42,751 bases of DNA from contig DAOWAN010000007.1 of assembly GCA_030634545.1 (NCBI GenBank), positions 1-42,751 of the forward strand. The letters are read 5' to 3'. Positions 28,213 through 37,881 of the stretch are shown here, one piece after another; position 1 is the first letter of the stretch; each line of letters starts with the position of its first letter. This DNA is from Candidatus Nanohalarchaeota archaeon. Lineage in GTDB: Archaea > EX4484-52 > B79-G9. The notes beneath the pieces were generated by a model, which was given only the letters and a program-made list of their open reading frames with translations, was not told where the DNA came from and did no database searches. The translations under genes were made by a program, and so were the position numbers.

Positions 28213-28311
28213 TGAAGTCCCCTCCAGCAGGTGATTTTTAGTCTTCCAAAGGGATTTATATCCGCAGCAAGCTTAAGTGGTATCGAACCCACTTGGGAAT
28301 AAAATGAATCT

Positions 28312-29259
28312 TCAGGCTGTTTTCAGTGCATCTTCAAGCTGCTTTTTGCTTATTGGTTTTTTGAGGTAATCTGCTGCGCCTAAATCAATGCACTGTTTCT
28401 TTGTTTCCTCTTCATAAACGGAGGTTTCCATGATAACAATAGTTTTCGGTTTTATTTCCTTTATCTTTTTCAGCGCACCTATCCCATCAAGATTCGGCAT
28501 CTTTATGTCCAAAAGAACAATTGCCGGTTCTTCACTTTTTACTTTTGCAACTGCCTGCTCACCATCAGCAGCCTCGAGAATATCATATTTACTGGTATCA
28601 ATATAGCTTTTGATTGTGCCTCGCATCATGGTTGAATCATCAACTATGAGTACTTTCTTTTTGGCACCAGCATATTTTGCGGTGTCTTTGGTCTTGCCTG
28701 CATCTCCTGTTTCAGCATTCCCGGACTGCTGTTCTGTGACATGAGTTATATGCTCTATGTCTTTTGATTCTATTACTTTTCCAAGGTCAACAAGTATCAA
28801 TAGGCGTTTGTCAAGTACGCCGACACCCTGTATGTAATCTGCGTTTATTTTCTGTGTGATTGTCGAGGGCGCAGGCTCGATTTTATCGCCTGTGATTCTC
28901 AATACTTCGTTACAGTTGTCAACTACCATACCTATAGTATTGCCTTCTATTTCAGTTACGAGTACGCGTGTGTTCTTGTCTTTTTCTTTTACTTCAAGAC
29001 CAACCTTCTTTGCAAGGTCAATCACTACTATAATCTTCCCACGCAAATTGATCACACCAAGAATATAGTCATCTGTTCCAGGTATTACTGTAACATCTTC
29101 CATCTTGATTATTTCGCGCACATCATTTATGTCTACGCCGAATTCTTCTGCGCCAATCATGAATACAACCAGCTGGCGCTCAAAAAACTGCTTTTCTGTG
29201 TCCATCTGTGCATCATTTTGTTTTTCTGACATTATCTTCACCTGTCTTGCTATTACCAT
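28312..29259 (-). CDS. CheV-like chemotaxis protein: CheW domain fused to receiver domain
   Basis: FMIGAEEFGVDINDVREIIKM...VINLRGKIIVVIDLAKK (CheW) then KVLIVDDSTMMRGTIKSYI...VLLDIKMPNLDG...YLKKPISKKQLE (REC). Confidence 0.92.
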   Translation of the reverse strand: MVIARQVKIMSEKQNDAQMDTEKQFFERQLVVFMIGAEEFGVDINDVREIIKMEDVTVIPGTDDYILGVINLRGKIIVVIDLAKKVGLEVKEKDKNTRVLVTEIEGNTIGMVVDNCNEVLRITGDKIEPAPSTITQKINADYIQGVGVLDKRLLILVDLGKVIESKDIEHITHVTEQQSGNAETGDAGKTKDTAKYAGAKKKVLIVDDSTMMRGTIKSYIDTSKYDILEAADGEQAVAKVKSEEPAIVLLDIKMPNLDGIGALKKIKEIKPKTIVIMETSVYEEETKKQCIDLGAADYLKKPISKKQLEDALKTA

Positions 29260-29343
29260 CTTTTTAAAATTCCTGTTTTTTTACATGCTGCTATGCTAAT
29301 GCTACGATGTGTGTTTATGGGTTCAAAAACATGAACTCTTGTT

Positions 29344-30012
29344 TTACTTATTGTGGATAATTCTTTTGCCGGTACTTTTTTGTTTTCTTTTTTTCTTTGC
29401 CTCTTTCTTCTCTACAATTGCCGGCTTTTTTTTCTTTATCTTGCTTTTTTGCGAAGGCGCCTGATTCTTTTGTATTTTTGGCGCCTCTTTATCTCCATCA
29501 CATAGGATGCTGGCGCTTTTCTTTTCCACGCTCTTTATGTGCCCGAGGTCTTTTTCATCTAAAACTTTTGAGATGTCAAGCAGTATCAGGAGGCGCTCGC
29601 CAATAATCCCTACACCGTCAATATATGCGCTTTTGAACTTTTGGGTTATTATTTCAGGTGCAGGCTCGATTTTATTACCTGTTATTCTCAATACCTCGCT
29701 GCAGCTGTCTACTACCATACCCAGGATATTGTTCTCTATATCCACTATGAGTACGCGGGTGTTCTTGTCTGTTTCCCGGGCTGCAATTCCCAGTTTCTTT
29801 GCAAGATCAATCACGACCACAATTTTTCCGCGCAGGTTGATTATGCCACGGATATAATCTTCGGTTCCAGGCATTGCTGTGACGTCCTCCATCCGGATTA
29901 TTTCGCGCACATCATTGATCTCTATGCCGAATTCTTCTTTCTCTATTTTGAATACAACCAGCTGACGCTCACATAACTGCTTTTCTGTGTTCTGTTTTAT
30001 TTGGTCATCCAT
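29344..30012 (-). CDS. cheW: Chemotaxis adaptor CheW with Lys-rich C-terminal tail
   Basis: VVFKIEKEEFGIEINDVREIIRMEDVTAMPGTEDYIRGIINLRGKIVVVIDLAKKLG. Confidence 0.92.
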   Translation of the reverse strand: MDDQIKQNTEKQLCERQLVVFKIEKEEFGIEINDVREIIRMEDVTAMPGTEDYIRGIINLRGKIVVVIDLAKKLGIAARETDKNTRVLIVDIENNILGMVVDSCSEVLRITGNKIEPAPEIITQKFKSAYIDGVGIIGERLLILLDISKVLDEKDLGHIKSVEKKSASILCDGDKEAPKIQKNQAPSQKSKIKKKKPAIVEKKEAKKKRKQKSTGKRIIHNK

Positions 30013-30183
30013 ATTTGTTACCTTTATTTGTTAAACGTTAACGCGCGAATTCCAGTTAAATTTGTGTTTTACAATACACACGCAGTTGACTGTATTGACG
30101 CGTCATGACAGTGTCTTTGAGGTTACCGGACCCATACCAGATTTTGCCGGGTGCTGCTCAAGCAGGGAAATCCAAAAGATTCA

Positions 30184-32574
30184 CTATTCTTTTTTATCTG
30201 TTTTTTCATCTTTTGGTTTAGCAGGTTCAGACCCATTCCCGGTGGAAGGAGCCGGTTTACTCTTTTGGGTTGTCTGGATATGTTTTTTATATTCTTTCTC
30301 CAGTTTCTCTTCATGCATATTTTTTTGGTTCTTTTGAGAAACTACTTTAGTCATATCACCTGTATCTGTTACGGAGGACGAGTCATCCAGCCTGAAAGTG
30401 GATACAATCTGCTTCAGTTCTTCAGCACCTTTGGCAAGTTCCTGTGCAGCACCGCTTACCTGTGTCATTGAGGCAGTTGTCTCTTCCATAGATGCTGAGA
30501 CTTCTTCAGATGATGCAGCGCTCTCCTCAGCAATTGAGCTTACTTCAGTAGCTGAACCTGAAACTTTTTCAACACCTGCCTCTGACTGCTGTGCCGCAGC
30601 ACTCAACTCCTGTGCCTGTCCGGCAATCTCTTTCACTATCTGCCCGATTTCTTCAAGAGATGTTACTGCTTCTGTGATTACAGATGAGCCGCTATCCACC
30701 GCTTTCTTAGTCTCATCCATCTGCGTGACAGAATTTTTGGTCTCATCCTGCACTGCTGTTATCAAATCAGCAATCTGTGTGGTTGCTTTTTGCGACTCTT
30801 CTGCAAGTTTTCTTACTTCATCTGCAACAACAGCGAAACCTCTTCCTGCCTCGCCTGCTCTTGCTGCCTCAATTGCTGCATTCAGCGCAAGGAGATTGGT
30901 CTGCTCTGAGATGTTATTGATTACATCTATAATCTTTCCTATCTCCTGGCTCTTTGAATCAAGGACTCCCACATTAGTTGCAGTCTTGTCTGCCGTATCT
31001 GATATCTGCTTCATCGCATCTCCTGCTCTCCTGCCCGCGTCAAGACCCTTGTCTGATGATTTTTGTGCAGTTGATGCGTTTTCCGCAGTCTTCTGCGAGT
31101 TGTCTGCCACAAGCTTTGTAGCCATGCCGACTTCTTCAATCGCTTTCTTAGTCTCCCCACTCAGTCTTGAAAGGTCCTGACCTCCTTTCGCAACTTCCTG
31201 TATTGTGGCACTTACCTGCTCAGTTGACGCGTTCACCTCTTGTGCTGATGCAGACAATTCCTCAGCAGAGGATGCTGCAACATTTGCGTTTTTTGCAATC
31301 TGGCTTACTGTTATTCTTAACCCGTCAATCATCTTCTGGATTGCATCTGCTGCCACTTTAAGGTCCCCTCTTGCTTCGACATTTACGTCTTCCCTTAAAT
31401 CGCCGTCTGCCACTTTTGCAGAAATGCCGACAATCGCTTTCATTGGTGTTGCAATATTCTCAAGCATGTTATTAACAGCTACAGCTGTTTGACCAACTTC
31501 ATCTTTTCCTGAAACAGTCATTCTCTTGTCAAGTTCTACTGTATCTGCCAGATCAGTGGTTTCTTTTACCATCCTGCTAAGCGGTTTTGTAATTAGTCCT
31601 GCAACAAACAATGCAATTATTACACTCAAAATCGCAGCCCCGAGCGTAAATGCAAGTATCATCATATTTGCCGATGCCTGAGCATCAAGCATCTCTTGCT
31701 TCTGGTCAGCGCGAAGCTCGTTTGCCACGTTTTCAAATTCCCTTGCAGCTGTAACCATCGCTTCCTCATCCATTAGCTGATCCTTGTAAAGAAAAACATA
31801 TTCATCAAATGCCTCTTTATAATCTTCTATAGCATCTTTAATAGCATCCATCTGGTCAAGGTTCTGCTGCTGTTTCATTTTTGTTCTTGTAGAAGCAACT
31901 TGTGCAAGCGTATCTTCAACAATCTCATCAATCTCATCAGCGTACTGGTCATCGTTCCTCAACATGTAGTTCTTTTCTGCTATTCTTAGATCAGAGATAT
32001 ATTTGATGATTCTGTTGGCATCATCTGCTTTACCCACTCTTTCATGAAGATTATCATGTTCTACCTTTGCTGCAAACTCATTTTCCATCTCTGCTTTCTG
32101 GTCTGCTCTCAGGGCATTGCACTCACTTTCTGCGTTATGTGCAGCTTCAACCATCAGGTTATTTTGCGCTTCCATTTCCTGGTGCATTTTTTCATACTCT
32201 GCAACCCCTGCTTCATATTTTTCAAGTTCTCCGGCAAGTTCGTCCATCATGGCAATATTGTCAACACTATTGAACTTCGCCTTTGTCTCTGTGATTTGTG
32301 AATGCACCCCTTCAACAATCGTATTTAACTTCTGGATGGCATGTTCTGTATCACTCCCATGCAGATTATATCCTCTAAGCATGAAATTCTTTTCCTGCTG
32401 CCTTGCTCCCAGCACCTCTTTCACAAGCCGGTTTGCATCATCTGCCTTGTCAACCCTGTCAACGACAGTATGCATGCTGCTGTAGCCGACATAACCGATA
32501 ATTGCTGCGATTAGAACAACAATTGTAAATCCTGCAATAATTTTTGTCTTTACTTTTACATCATTTAATTTCAT
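30184..32574 (-). CDS. Methyl-accepting chemotaxis protein with long helical extracytoplasmic sensor (HBM-like)
   Basis: [38 protein letters not shown] hairpin; HAMP; N-terminal repeated [25 protein letters not shown] / [25 protein letters not shown]. Confidence 0.95.
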   Translation of the reverse strand: MKLNDVKVKTKIIAGFTIVVLIAAIIGYVGYSSMHTVVDRVDKADDANRLVKEVLGARQQEKNFMLRGYNLHGSDTEHAIQKLNTIVEGVHSQITETKAKFNSVDNIAMMDELAGELEKYEAGVAEYEKMHQEMEAQNNLMVEAAHNAESECNALRADQKAEMENEFAAKVEHDNLHERVGKADDANRIIKYISDLRIAEKNYMLRNDDQYADEIDEIVEDTLAQVASTRTKMKQQQNLDQMDAIKDAIEDYKEAFDEYVFLYKDQLMDEEAMVTAAREFENVANELRADQKQEMLDAQASANMMILAFTLGAAILSVIIALFVAGLITKPLSRMVKETTDLADTVELDKRMTVSGKDEVGQTAVAVNNMLENIATPMKAIVGISAKVADGDLREDVNVEARGDLKVAADAIQKMIDGLRITVSQIAKNANVAASSAEELSASAQEVNASTEQVSATIQEVAKGGQDLSRLSGETKKAIEEVGMATKLVADNSQKTAENASTAQKSSDKGLDAGRRAGDAMKQISDTADKTATNVGVLDSKSQEIGKIIDVINNISEQTNLLALNAAIEAARAGEAGRGFAVVADEVRKLAEESQKATTQIADLITAVQDETKNSVTQMDETKKAVDSGSSVITEAVTSLEEIGQIVKEIAGQAQELSAAAQQSEAGVEKVSGSATEVSSIAEESAASSEEVSASMEETTASMTQVSGAAQELAKGAEELKQIVSTFRLDDSSSVTDTGDMTKVVSQKNQKNMHEEKLEKEYKKHIQTTQKSKPAPSTGNGSEPAKPKDEKTDKKE

Positions 32575-32826
32575 TTTAAACCGCCTCGCAAATCATACAT
32601 CCCATTGTCACTTTTCAGTGCACATGATTGTTATATTAATATCACTTTGTAACTATTTTTTACAGCATATATACTTTATGGTTGAAATAGTACCCATTTC
32701 ATTGTCCTAAACGGAGAAAAATGAGCAAAATGCATACTCTATCAAAAAAACAGTTGATATTAAACCGGAGAAATCAGGGCGATGAATAATGTATTTCGCA
32801 TCAGAAAAAAGTGAGATGGTGAGAAT

Positions 32827-33414
32827 ATGGAGTCTTTGAATATACCTAAAAATAATGGCACTAATAAGAAATGCCAGATAAAATCAGATGACAGTATAAG
32901 GTTAAAAGTGTTAAGTGCACTGTTTGATAAAAACGGTCTGAAACCAAACATTGAATATATTTCAAAAAAGACCGGTCTGACGAGGCGGACAATATATAAT
33001 AGCCTTGAGTTTCTAAATGAAAATGGAGTGATCCGGGAGTATCATCCTTTTCTTGATGTGTCAAAGCTTGGTTTCCTGCTTTCTTCCATAAGCCTGCTGC
33101 AGGTTGATATGACACGGACCAAAGTGCTCAATGAATTTAAAAAGAGACTCGCTAATGACCCTAATGTGTATCAGGTATCTGATATTACAGGTCTGGATAC
33201 ATACAATGTTGTCATTATGGAAGTGTACGGGTCTGTTGAAGAATACACTTCATCAATGAAAAAGAAGTATTATACAAAAATCCCGGGGTTTTCTGAACTG
33301 GTTACAAAGCGCATTATTGTTTATAATTCTTTAGATGATGGAAGCGTATATAAACAGGCTCATATTCCAAAACAGGTAATAGATATCCTTAATGAGCGGC
33401 AGAGATCGTATTAG
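32827..33414 (+). CDS. Winged-helix / Lrp-like transcriptional regulator
   Basis: KVLSALFDKNGLKPNIEYISKKTGLTRRTIYNSLEFLNENGVIREYHPFLDVSKLGF. Confidence 0.75.
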   Translation: MESLNIPKNNGTNKKCQIKSDDSIRLKVLSALFDKNGLKPNIEYISKKTGLTRRTIYNSLEFLNENGVIREYHPFLDVSKLGFLLSSISLLQVDMTRTKVLNEFKKRLANDPNVYQVSDITGLDTYNVVIMEVYGSVEEYTSSMKKKYYTKIPGFSELVTKRIIVYNSLDDGSVYKQAHIPKQVIDILNERQRSY

Positions 33415-33685
33415 TAAGGTACTCCAAATCCTAGTTCTTAAGAGGATTAATACTGCAACAACAAAACCAAAGTCTTATGATTTTAAACAAATAGACAATT
33501 CACAATATTTGTATTTCACATCTTGTAACTTCTCTTGTTTTTTTTTGATATTGTGATATATTATGATCTAATAGCATGTCACTAAGGTGCGACAAAACTA
33601 GATAAGCCTAGTATTACAAGTATACTCAAGGCATGAAATAAATGAGCAAAAACCACCCAAAACCATGTTGCATTGATGTATATGG

Positions 33686-33717
33686 GAAGGCACTCTACTC
33701 AATTAATTAGTGCCTTC
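33686..33717. promoter_or_regulatory. 9-bp perfect inverted repeat just upstream of the HTH gene pair
   Basis: GAAGGCACT (33686-33694) - 14 nt - AGTGCCTTC (33709-33717), 8 nt before ATG 33726. Confidence 0.55.
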
Positions 33718-33725
33718 ACTATATA

Positions 33726-34493
33726 ATGATGATGAAACCAGACAATTGGTTACGATTTACTGAAAAGGAAAAACGGGTGTTTCGAAAGATTATAAAATAT
33801 CCGCACCAGAATGATACAGAGTTGTCTAAAAAGATCGGCATTAACAGGACAACAATTACTGCTATCAGAAACAAATTATATAAGAGGAATTTTTATTCCA
33901 AGATAAGAATCCCTAAATTATGCCTTGCTGAATGCGAGATATTCAATGTCAGAAACTTCAGACTAAATCCATTGGGCATTTCATATAAAGAAAAAAAAGA
34001 GATAAATGAGTTGTTTGAATCACCTGAGATGATATTCGGGATTTTGTCAGAAGACAAAATTACAGGTATATTCCTGTCAAAAAATTATACAGAACTTTAC
34101 AAAATAAATGCATTGAACAAGCTAAGCGCGCAGTCGGATATATCAGAGAAGATATGCAGTGCTTATTTTCCCATAAAATTAAGCAAAATACCTGTTTTTT
34201 TTAATTACACATCATTATTTGAGCCACCACCCAAATCAAGTGATGAACAGATCAGGGATGACATACAACTACAAAAAATTGAGTATCATCCCACTGGCGT
34301 TCAAAGCTTTCAAATATTGCATCTTCGAAATTACTATGCAATTTTAAGCATGCATCAAAGCCATATGATAATACCTGACTTTGACTGGATTCTAATCGGA
34401 TCCACGCTTATAGGAGTATTGGACACACTTGAGAAGATACATCACTGCGATGAGACAAAATATTTAAGTATACTCTACAAATACCAACCATGA
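33726..34493 (+). CDS. HTH regulator, paralogue A
   Basis: RFTEKEKRVFRKIIKYPHQNDTELSKKIGINRTTITAIRNKLYKRNFYSKIRIPKLCL. Confidence 0.7.
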   Translation: MMMKPDNWLRFTEKEKRVFRKIIKYPHQNDTELSKKIGINRTTITAIRNKLYKRNFYSKIRIPKLCLAECEIFNVRNFRLNPLGISYKEKKEINELFESPEMIFGILSEDKITGIFLSKNYTELYKINALNKLSAQSDISEKICSAYFPIKLSKIPVFFNYTSLFEPPPKSSDEQIRDDIQLQKIEYHPTGVQSFQILHLRNYYAILSMHQSHMIIPDFDWILIGSTLIGVLDTLEKIHHCDETKYLSILYKYQP

Positions 34494-35569
34494 CCACTGC
34501 GGAACCGGTCCAATTCACAGAAAAAGAACAAAAAGTATTTGAAGGTATCATAAAATACCCTCACATGAACGATACAGCACTATCAACAAAAATCAATGTC
34601 AACCGGACAACAATTACATCCATCAGAAATAAAATGCAATCTGCAAACCTTTATTCTCGTATAAAGATCCCGAGATTATGCCTTGAAAAAAGCGAGATAC
34701 TAACGATAATTTGTTTCAGGCTAAACCTTCTTGAAATCACAGATGCAAAAACAAAAGACATCAACTCGCTTTTTGAAACACCCCAGATGATATATGGCAT
34801 TGCATCAGAAAATATGATATTTGCAGTATTTTTAACAGAAAGCTACACTGAACTATACAATATCGAACAGATAAACACTCTGATTGACGCAAAATACATA
34901 TATGAAACAACACAATACAACTATCCGCTACATTCATGTACTATCCCGGTATTTTTCAACTATACTTCACTCTTTGAAAAAAACAATCCACTTACCAAAA
35001 ACATTCCATTCATTGAAAAAATCAAGCGTACTAATGAAAAAGAGAATCCTGTGCAAAGGCGACATGCACCATTAAAAGTCACACCAACAGAAAAAGTAAT
35101 ATTATATGCACTCACAAAATACCCTACGATGACTGACAATCAGGTATCAGAATTCATTAACGCGCACCGCTCAAGAATAACCCAGGTCCGCAATAAACTA
35201 TTAAAAACAGATGCAATCAGCAGTATCAACATCCCAGATGTAAATAAACTTGGCTGCACAGAAACAATGTTCACATATATCAAATTCACTCCTGAAAAAA
35301 AAACTGAAAAAATTAAAGCAATTATTGAGGCAGCGCAAAAGCATCTTAAAACAATTATCATAATATATACTCAAAAAGAAGCCGCAATCATCTCATTATC
35401 CAAAAACCAAAATGAATCTGAAAAAGAACACGCTCAATTCACAGGATACTTAAGGATTCATAAACTACCTGCGAAAACAATAACTCATTTTTCCTGTACA
35501 ACCGCGAATTCTAAGATAAAACAACTCAACTTTGTATCACTGTTAAGAAATATGCTGTGTTATGATTGA
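34490..35569 (+). CDS. HTH regulator, paralogue B with a second HTH
   Basis: QFTEKEQKVFEGIIKYPHMNDTALSTKINVNRTTITSIRNKMQ and second copy VTPTEKVILYALTKYPTMTDNQVSEFINAHRSRITQVRNKLLK; start overlaps the stop of paralogue A (ATGA). Confidence 0.7.
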   Translation: MTTAEPVQFTEKEQKVFEGIIKYPHMNDTALSTKINVNRTTITSIRNKMQSANLYSRIKIPRLCLEKSEILTIICFRLNLLEITDAKTKDINSLFETPQMIYGIASENMIFAVFLTESYTELYNIEQINTLIDAKYIYETTQYNYPLHSCTIPVFFNYTSLFEKNNPLTKNIPFIEKIKRTNEKENPVQRRHAPLKVTPTEKVILYALTKYPTMTDNQVSEFINAHRSRITQVRNKLLKTDAISSINIPDVNKLGCTETMFTYIKFTPEKKTEKIKAIIEAAQKHLKTIIIIYTQKEAAIISLSKNQNESEKEHAQFTGYLRIHKLPAKTITHFSCTTANSKIKQLNFVSLLRNMLCYD

Positions 35570-35755
35570 GTAATATCAAATAAATCTCTTTTCTACTGAT
35601 TTAATTTAAATGACATAGAAGTAATTGTATTCTTGTCTGTTTGTATGAATCCACAGTATAAACCTTAACAATACAATCATTCGAATATACAAAATATTAT
35701 ATATTACCGCATGACATAAAGTATATGTTGACAACACAGCATATGGATGCAGTAC

Positions 35756-35800
35756 TAAAAAAATCATGAAAATTGGGGTTCAATTGGAATATTTTCAAGC
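35756..35800. repeat. Dispersed G-rich-loop hairpin repeat, site 2
   Basis: taaaaaaatcatGAAAATtggggttcaattggaatATTTTCaagc. Confidence 0.6.
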
Positions 35801-35993
35801 TTTTTGAGATGATTTTAAGGATATTGCAAAGACGGAAGTACATAAGAGTTATGTCTTTGACTGCACTTAAAATTCAGATTTGGAACCATCAGAAAGATGC
35901 ATTTTTTACAGTGATTTTATGTGCATCCAAAAAGAAGAGATATATATACTGGAGTGTACCCAAATATTCATTATCAAAACAAAAGGTGGTATT

Positions 35994-36347
35994 ATGGTAA
36001 AAGTCCTGATAGTAGATGATTCGTCCCTGATGAGAACCGTATTGAGAAACTTCATAAAAAAAGCAGGTCATGAACCTGTCGGCGAAGTTGCTAATGGAAA
36101 AGAAGCAATAGAAAAATATAAATCATTAAAACCGGATGTCATATTTCTTGATATAATCATGCCTGAAATGGATGGCATTGAAGCATTAGAAGAAATCAGG
36201 AAAATCGATAAGTTCGCAAAAGTTATTATGTGCTCGTCTGTTCTTGACAACAAGACTGTTGAGAAAGCCAAAGGATTAGGTGCAATTGAATATATCATGA
36301 AACCATTTCATGAAAAGGATATTGAAGATGCACTTGGCAAAATATGA
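35994..36347 (+). CDS. cheY: Chemotaxis response regulator CheY
   Basis: MVKVLIVDDSSLMRTVLRNFI...VIFLDIIMPEMDGIEAL...YIMKPF. Confidence 0.93.
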   Translation: MVKVLIVDDSSLMRTVLRNFIKKAGHEPVGEVANGKEAIEKYKSLKPDVIFLDIIMPEMDGIEALEEIRKIDKFAKVIMCSSVLDNKTVEKAKGLGAIEYIMKPFHEKDIEDALGKI

Positions 36348-36409
36348 TGTGAGTCGTGATTATAAACTCAAATTTACTTAACCAATTGAAAATTATACGT
36401 GGTGATAGA

Positions 36410-36772
36410 ATGATAAAAAATGTAATGCTCGTGGATGATTCTGCATTCATGAGAACCATAATTAAAAATGTCCTGGTGAAAAACGGATACTCTATTGTAG
36501 GTGAGGCAGAAAACGGTAAAATAGCTGTGGACCTGTATTCTAAACTTAAGCCGGATGTTGTCTTCATGGATGTTGTCATGCCTGAAATGAATGGTATAGA
36601 AAGTGTAAAGAATATCAAAGCAAATGATCCAAATGCAAAAATCATCATGTGCAGTTCATCTGGTCAGCAGGCGGTTGTAATGGAAGCGATAAATGCAGGC
36701 GCACGCGGATTCATCACAAAGCCATTCCAGGAAGCGAAAATTCTTGACGAGTTATCCCGCGCAGAGACATAA
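36410..36772 (+). CDS. cheY: Second CheY-type response regulator
   Basis: MIKNVMLVDDSAFMRTIIKNVLV...VVFMDVVMPEMNG...FITKPFQEAK. Confidence 0.92.
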   Translation: MIKNVMLVDDSAFMRTIIKNVLVKNGYSIVGEAENGKIAVDLYSKLKPDVVFMDVVMPEMNGIESVKNIKANDPNAKIIMCSSSGQQAVVMEAINAGARGFITKPFQEAKILDELSRAET

Positions 36773-36805
36773 GCACTCAGTTTGTGTATGCAAAGAGGTG
36801 AAGAA

Positions 36806-37861
36806 ATGAATATCAAAGTGCTTGTGGTGGATGATTCAGCATTCATGAGAAAAGTAATATCTGAAATACTTACATCTGCATCAGGTATAGAGGTCATAGC
36901 AACTGCAAGAAACGGCAGAGAAGCAGTAGAAAAAACAAATACCTTAAAACCAGATGTCATAACCATGGACATAGACATGCCGGAAATGGATGGTCTTGCG
37001 GCCCTAAAAATCATCATGAAAGAGTGCCCTACCCCGGTTCTCATGGTCAGCGCGCACACACAGACCGGTGCTGAAGACACTTTGAAATCGTTTGAGTATG
37101 GTGCAATAGATTTTATTGCAAAACCCGGTGGGTCAATCTCACTAAATCTGAAAGACTCAAAAGACGAGATAATCACGAAAGTTAAAGCAGCAGCGCAGGT
37201 TGATGTTAAAAAAATGAAGAAGAACTCAAAAAAGCAGACATCATCAAAACCACTTATCCTGAAACCCCGATCAAAATTCGCATTGCGTAAGATAGTCACA
37301 ATCGGCTCATCTACTGGCGGTCCATCTGCACTTGAGGAAGTCATAACAAAACTACCTGGCGATCTTCCGGCGCCGGTACTCGTAGTCCAGCATATGCCTC
37401 CTGATTTCACAAAATCACTTGCTGAGCGACTTAACAGGATTTCAGCAATTGAGGTCAGGGAAGCAAAGGACGGCGACATGATACAGGAAGGGCTTGTACT
37501 CATTGCCCCGGGAGACTATCACATGGAACTCAAAAATGTAAAAATCGGTACAGAACAAATCGAAATGGTACGCCTCAACCAAAGACCCCGTGAACTTGGC
37601 GTAAGACCATGCGCCAATATCATGATAAAATCTGTTGCATCCCTTCATGGAAAGACATCTGTCAGTGTTATACTTACAGGTATGGGAAACGATGGCACAG
37701 AAGGTCTTAAAGCAATAAAATCCGCAGGCGGTCAAACTATAGTACAGGACAAAGAAACATCACTCATATACGGCATGCCTAAATCCGCAGTGGATGCAGG
37801 AGTTGCAGATTATGTTGTGCCTTTGGGCAGGATAGCGCAGAAAATAGTAGAATGCATATAA
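36806..37861 (+). CDS. cheB: Protein-glutamate methylesterase CheB
   Basis: Receiver domain plus IGSSTGGPSALEEVITKLP...VQHMPPDFTKSLAERL...LTGMGNDGTEGLKAIK. Confidence 0.96.
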   Translation: MNIKVLVVDDSAFMRKVISEILTSASGIEVIATARNGREAVEKTNTLKPDVITMDIDMPEMDGLAALKIIMKECPTPVLMVSAHTQTGAEDTLKSFEYGAIDFIAKPGGSISLNLKDSKDEIITKVKAAAQVDVKKMKKNSKKQTSSKPLILKPRSKFALRKIVTIGSSTGGPSALEEVITKLPGDLPAPVLVVQHMPPDFTKSLAERLNRISAIEVREAKDGDMIQEGLVLIAPGDYHMELKNVKIGTEQIEMVRLNQRPRELGVRPCANIMIKSVASLHGKTSVSVILTGMGNDGTEGLKAIKSAGGQTIVQDKETSLIYGMPKSAVDAGVADYVVPLGRIAQKIVECI

Positions 37862-37881
37862 GACAAACCAAGTGATTAAAA

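Noticed and set aside
28260-28300. tRNA-like T-arm (GTGGGTTCGATACCAC on minus strand)
   Set aside because: No cloverleaf can be built around it; stem register gives an 8-nt loop and no acceptor or anticodon arm.
30398-31180. 260-aa plus-strand ORF opposite the MCP gene
   Set aside because: Antisense shadow of the repetitive MCP signalling domain; Ser/Ala-rich translation typical of frame shadow.
36664-37503. 279-aa minus-strand ORF opposite cheB
   Set aside because: Shadow ORF of a convincing CheB reading frame.
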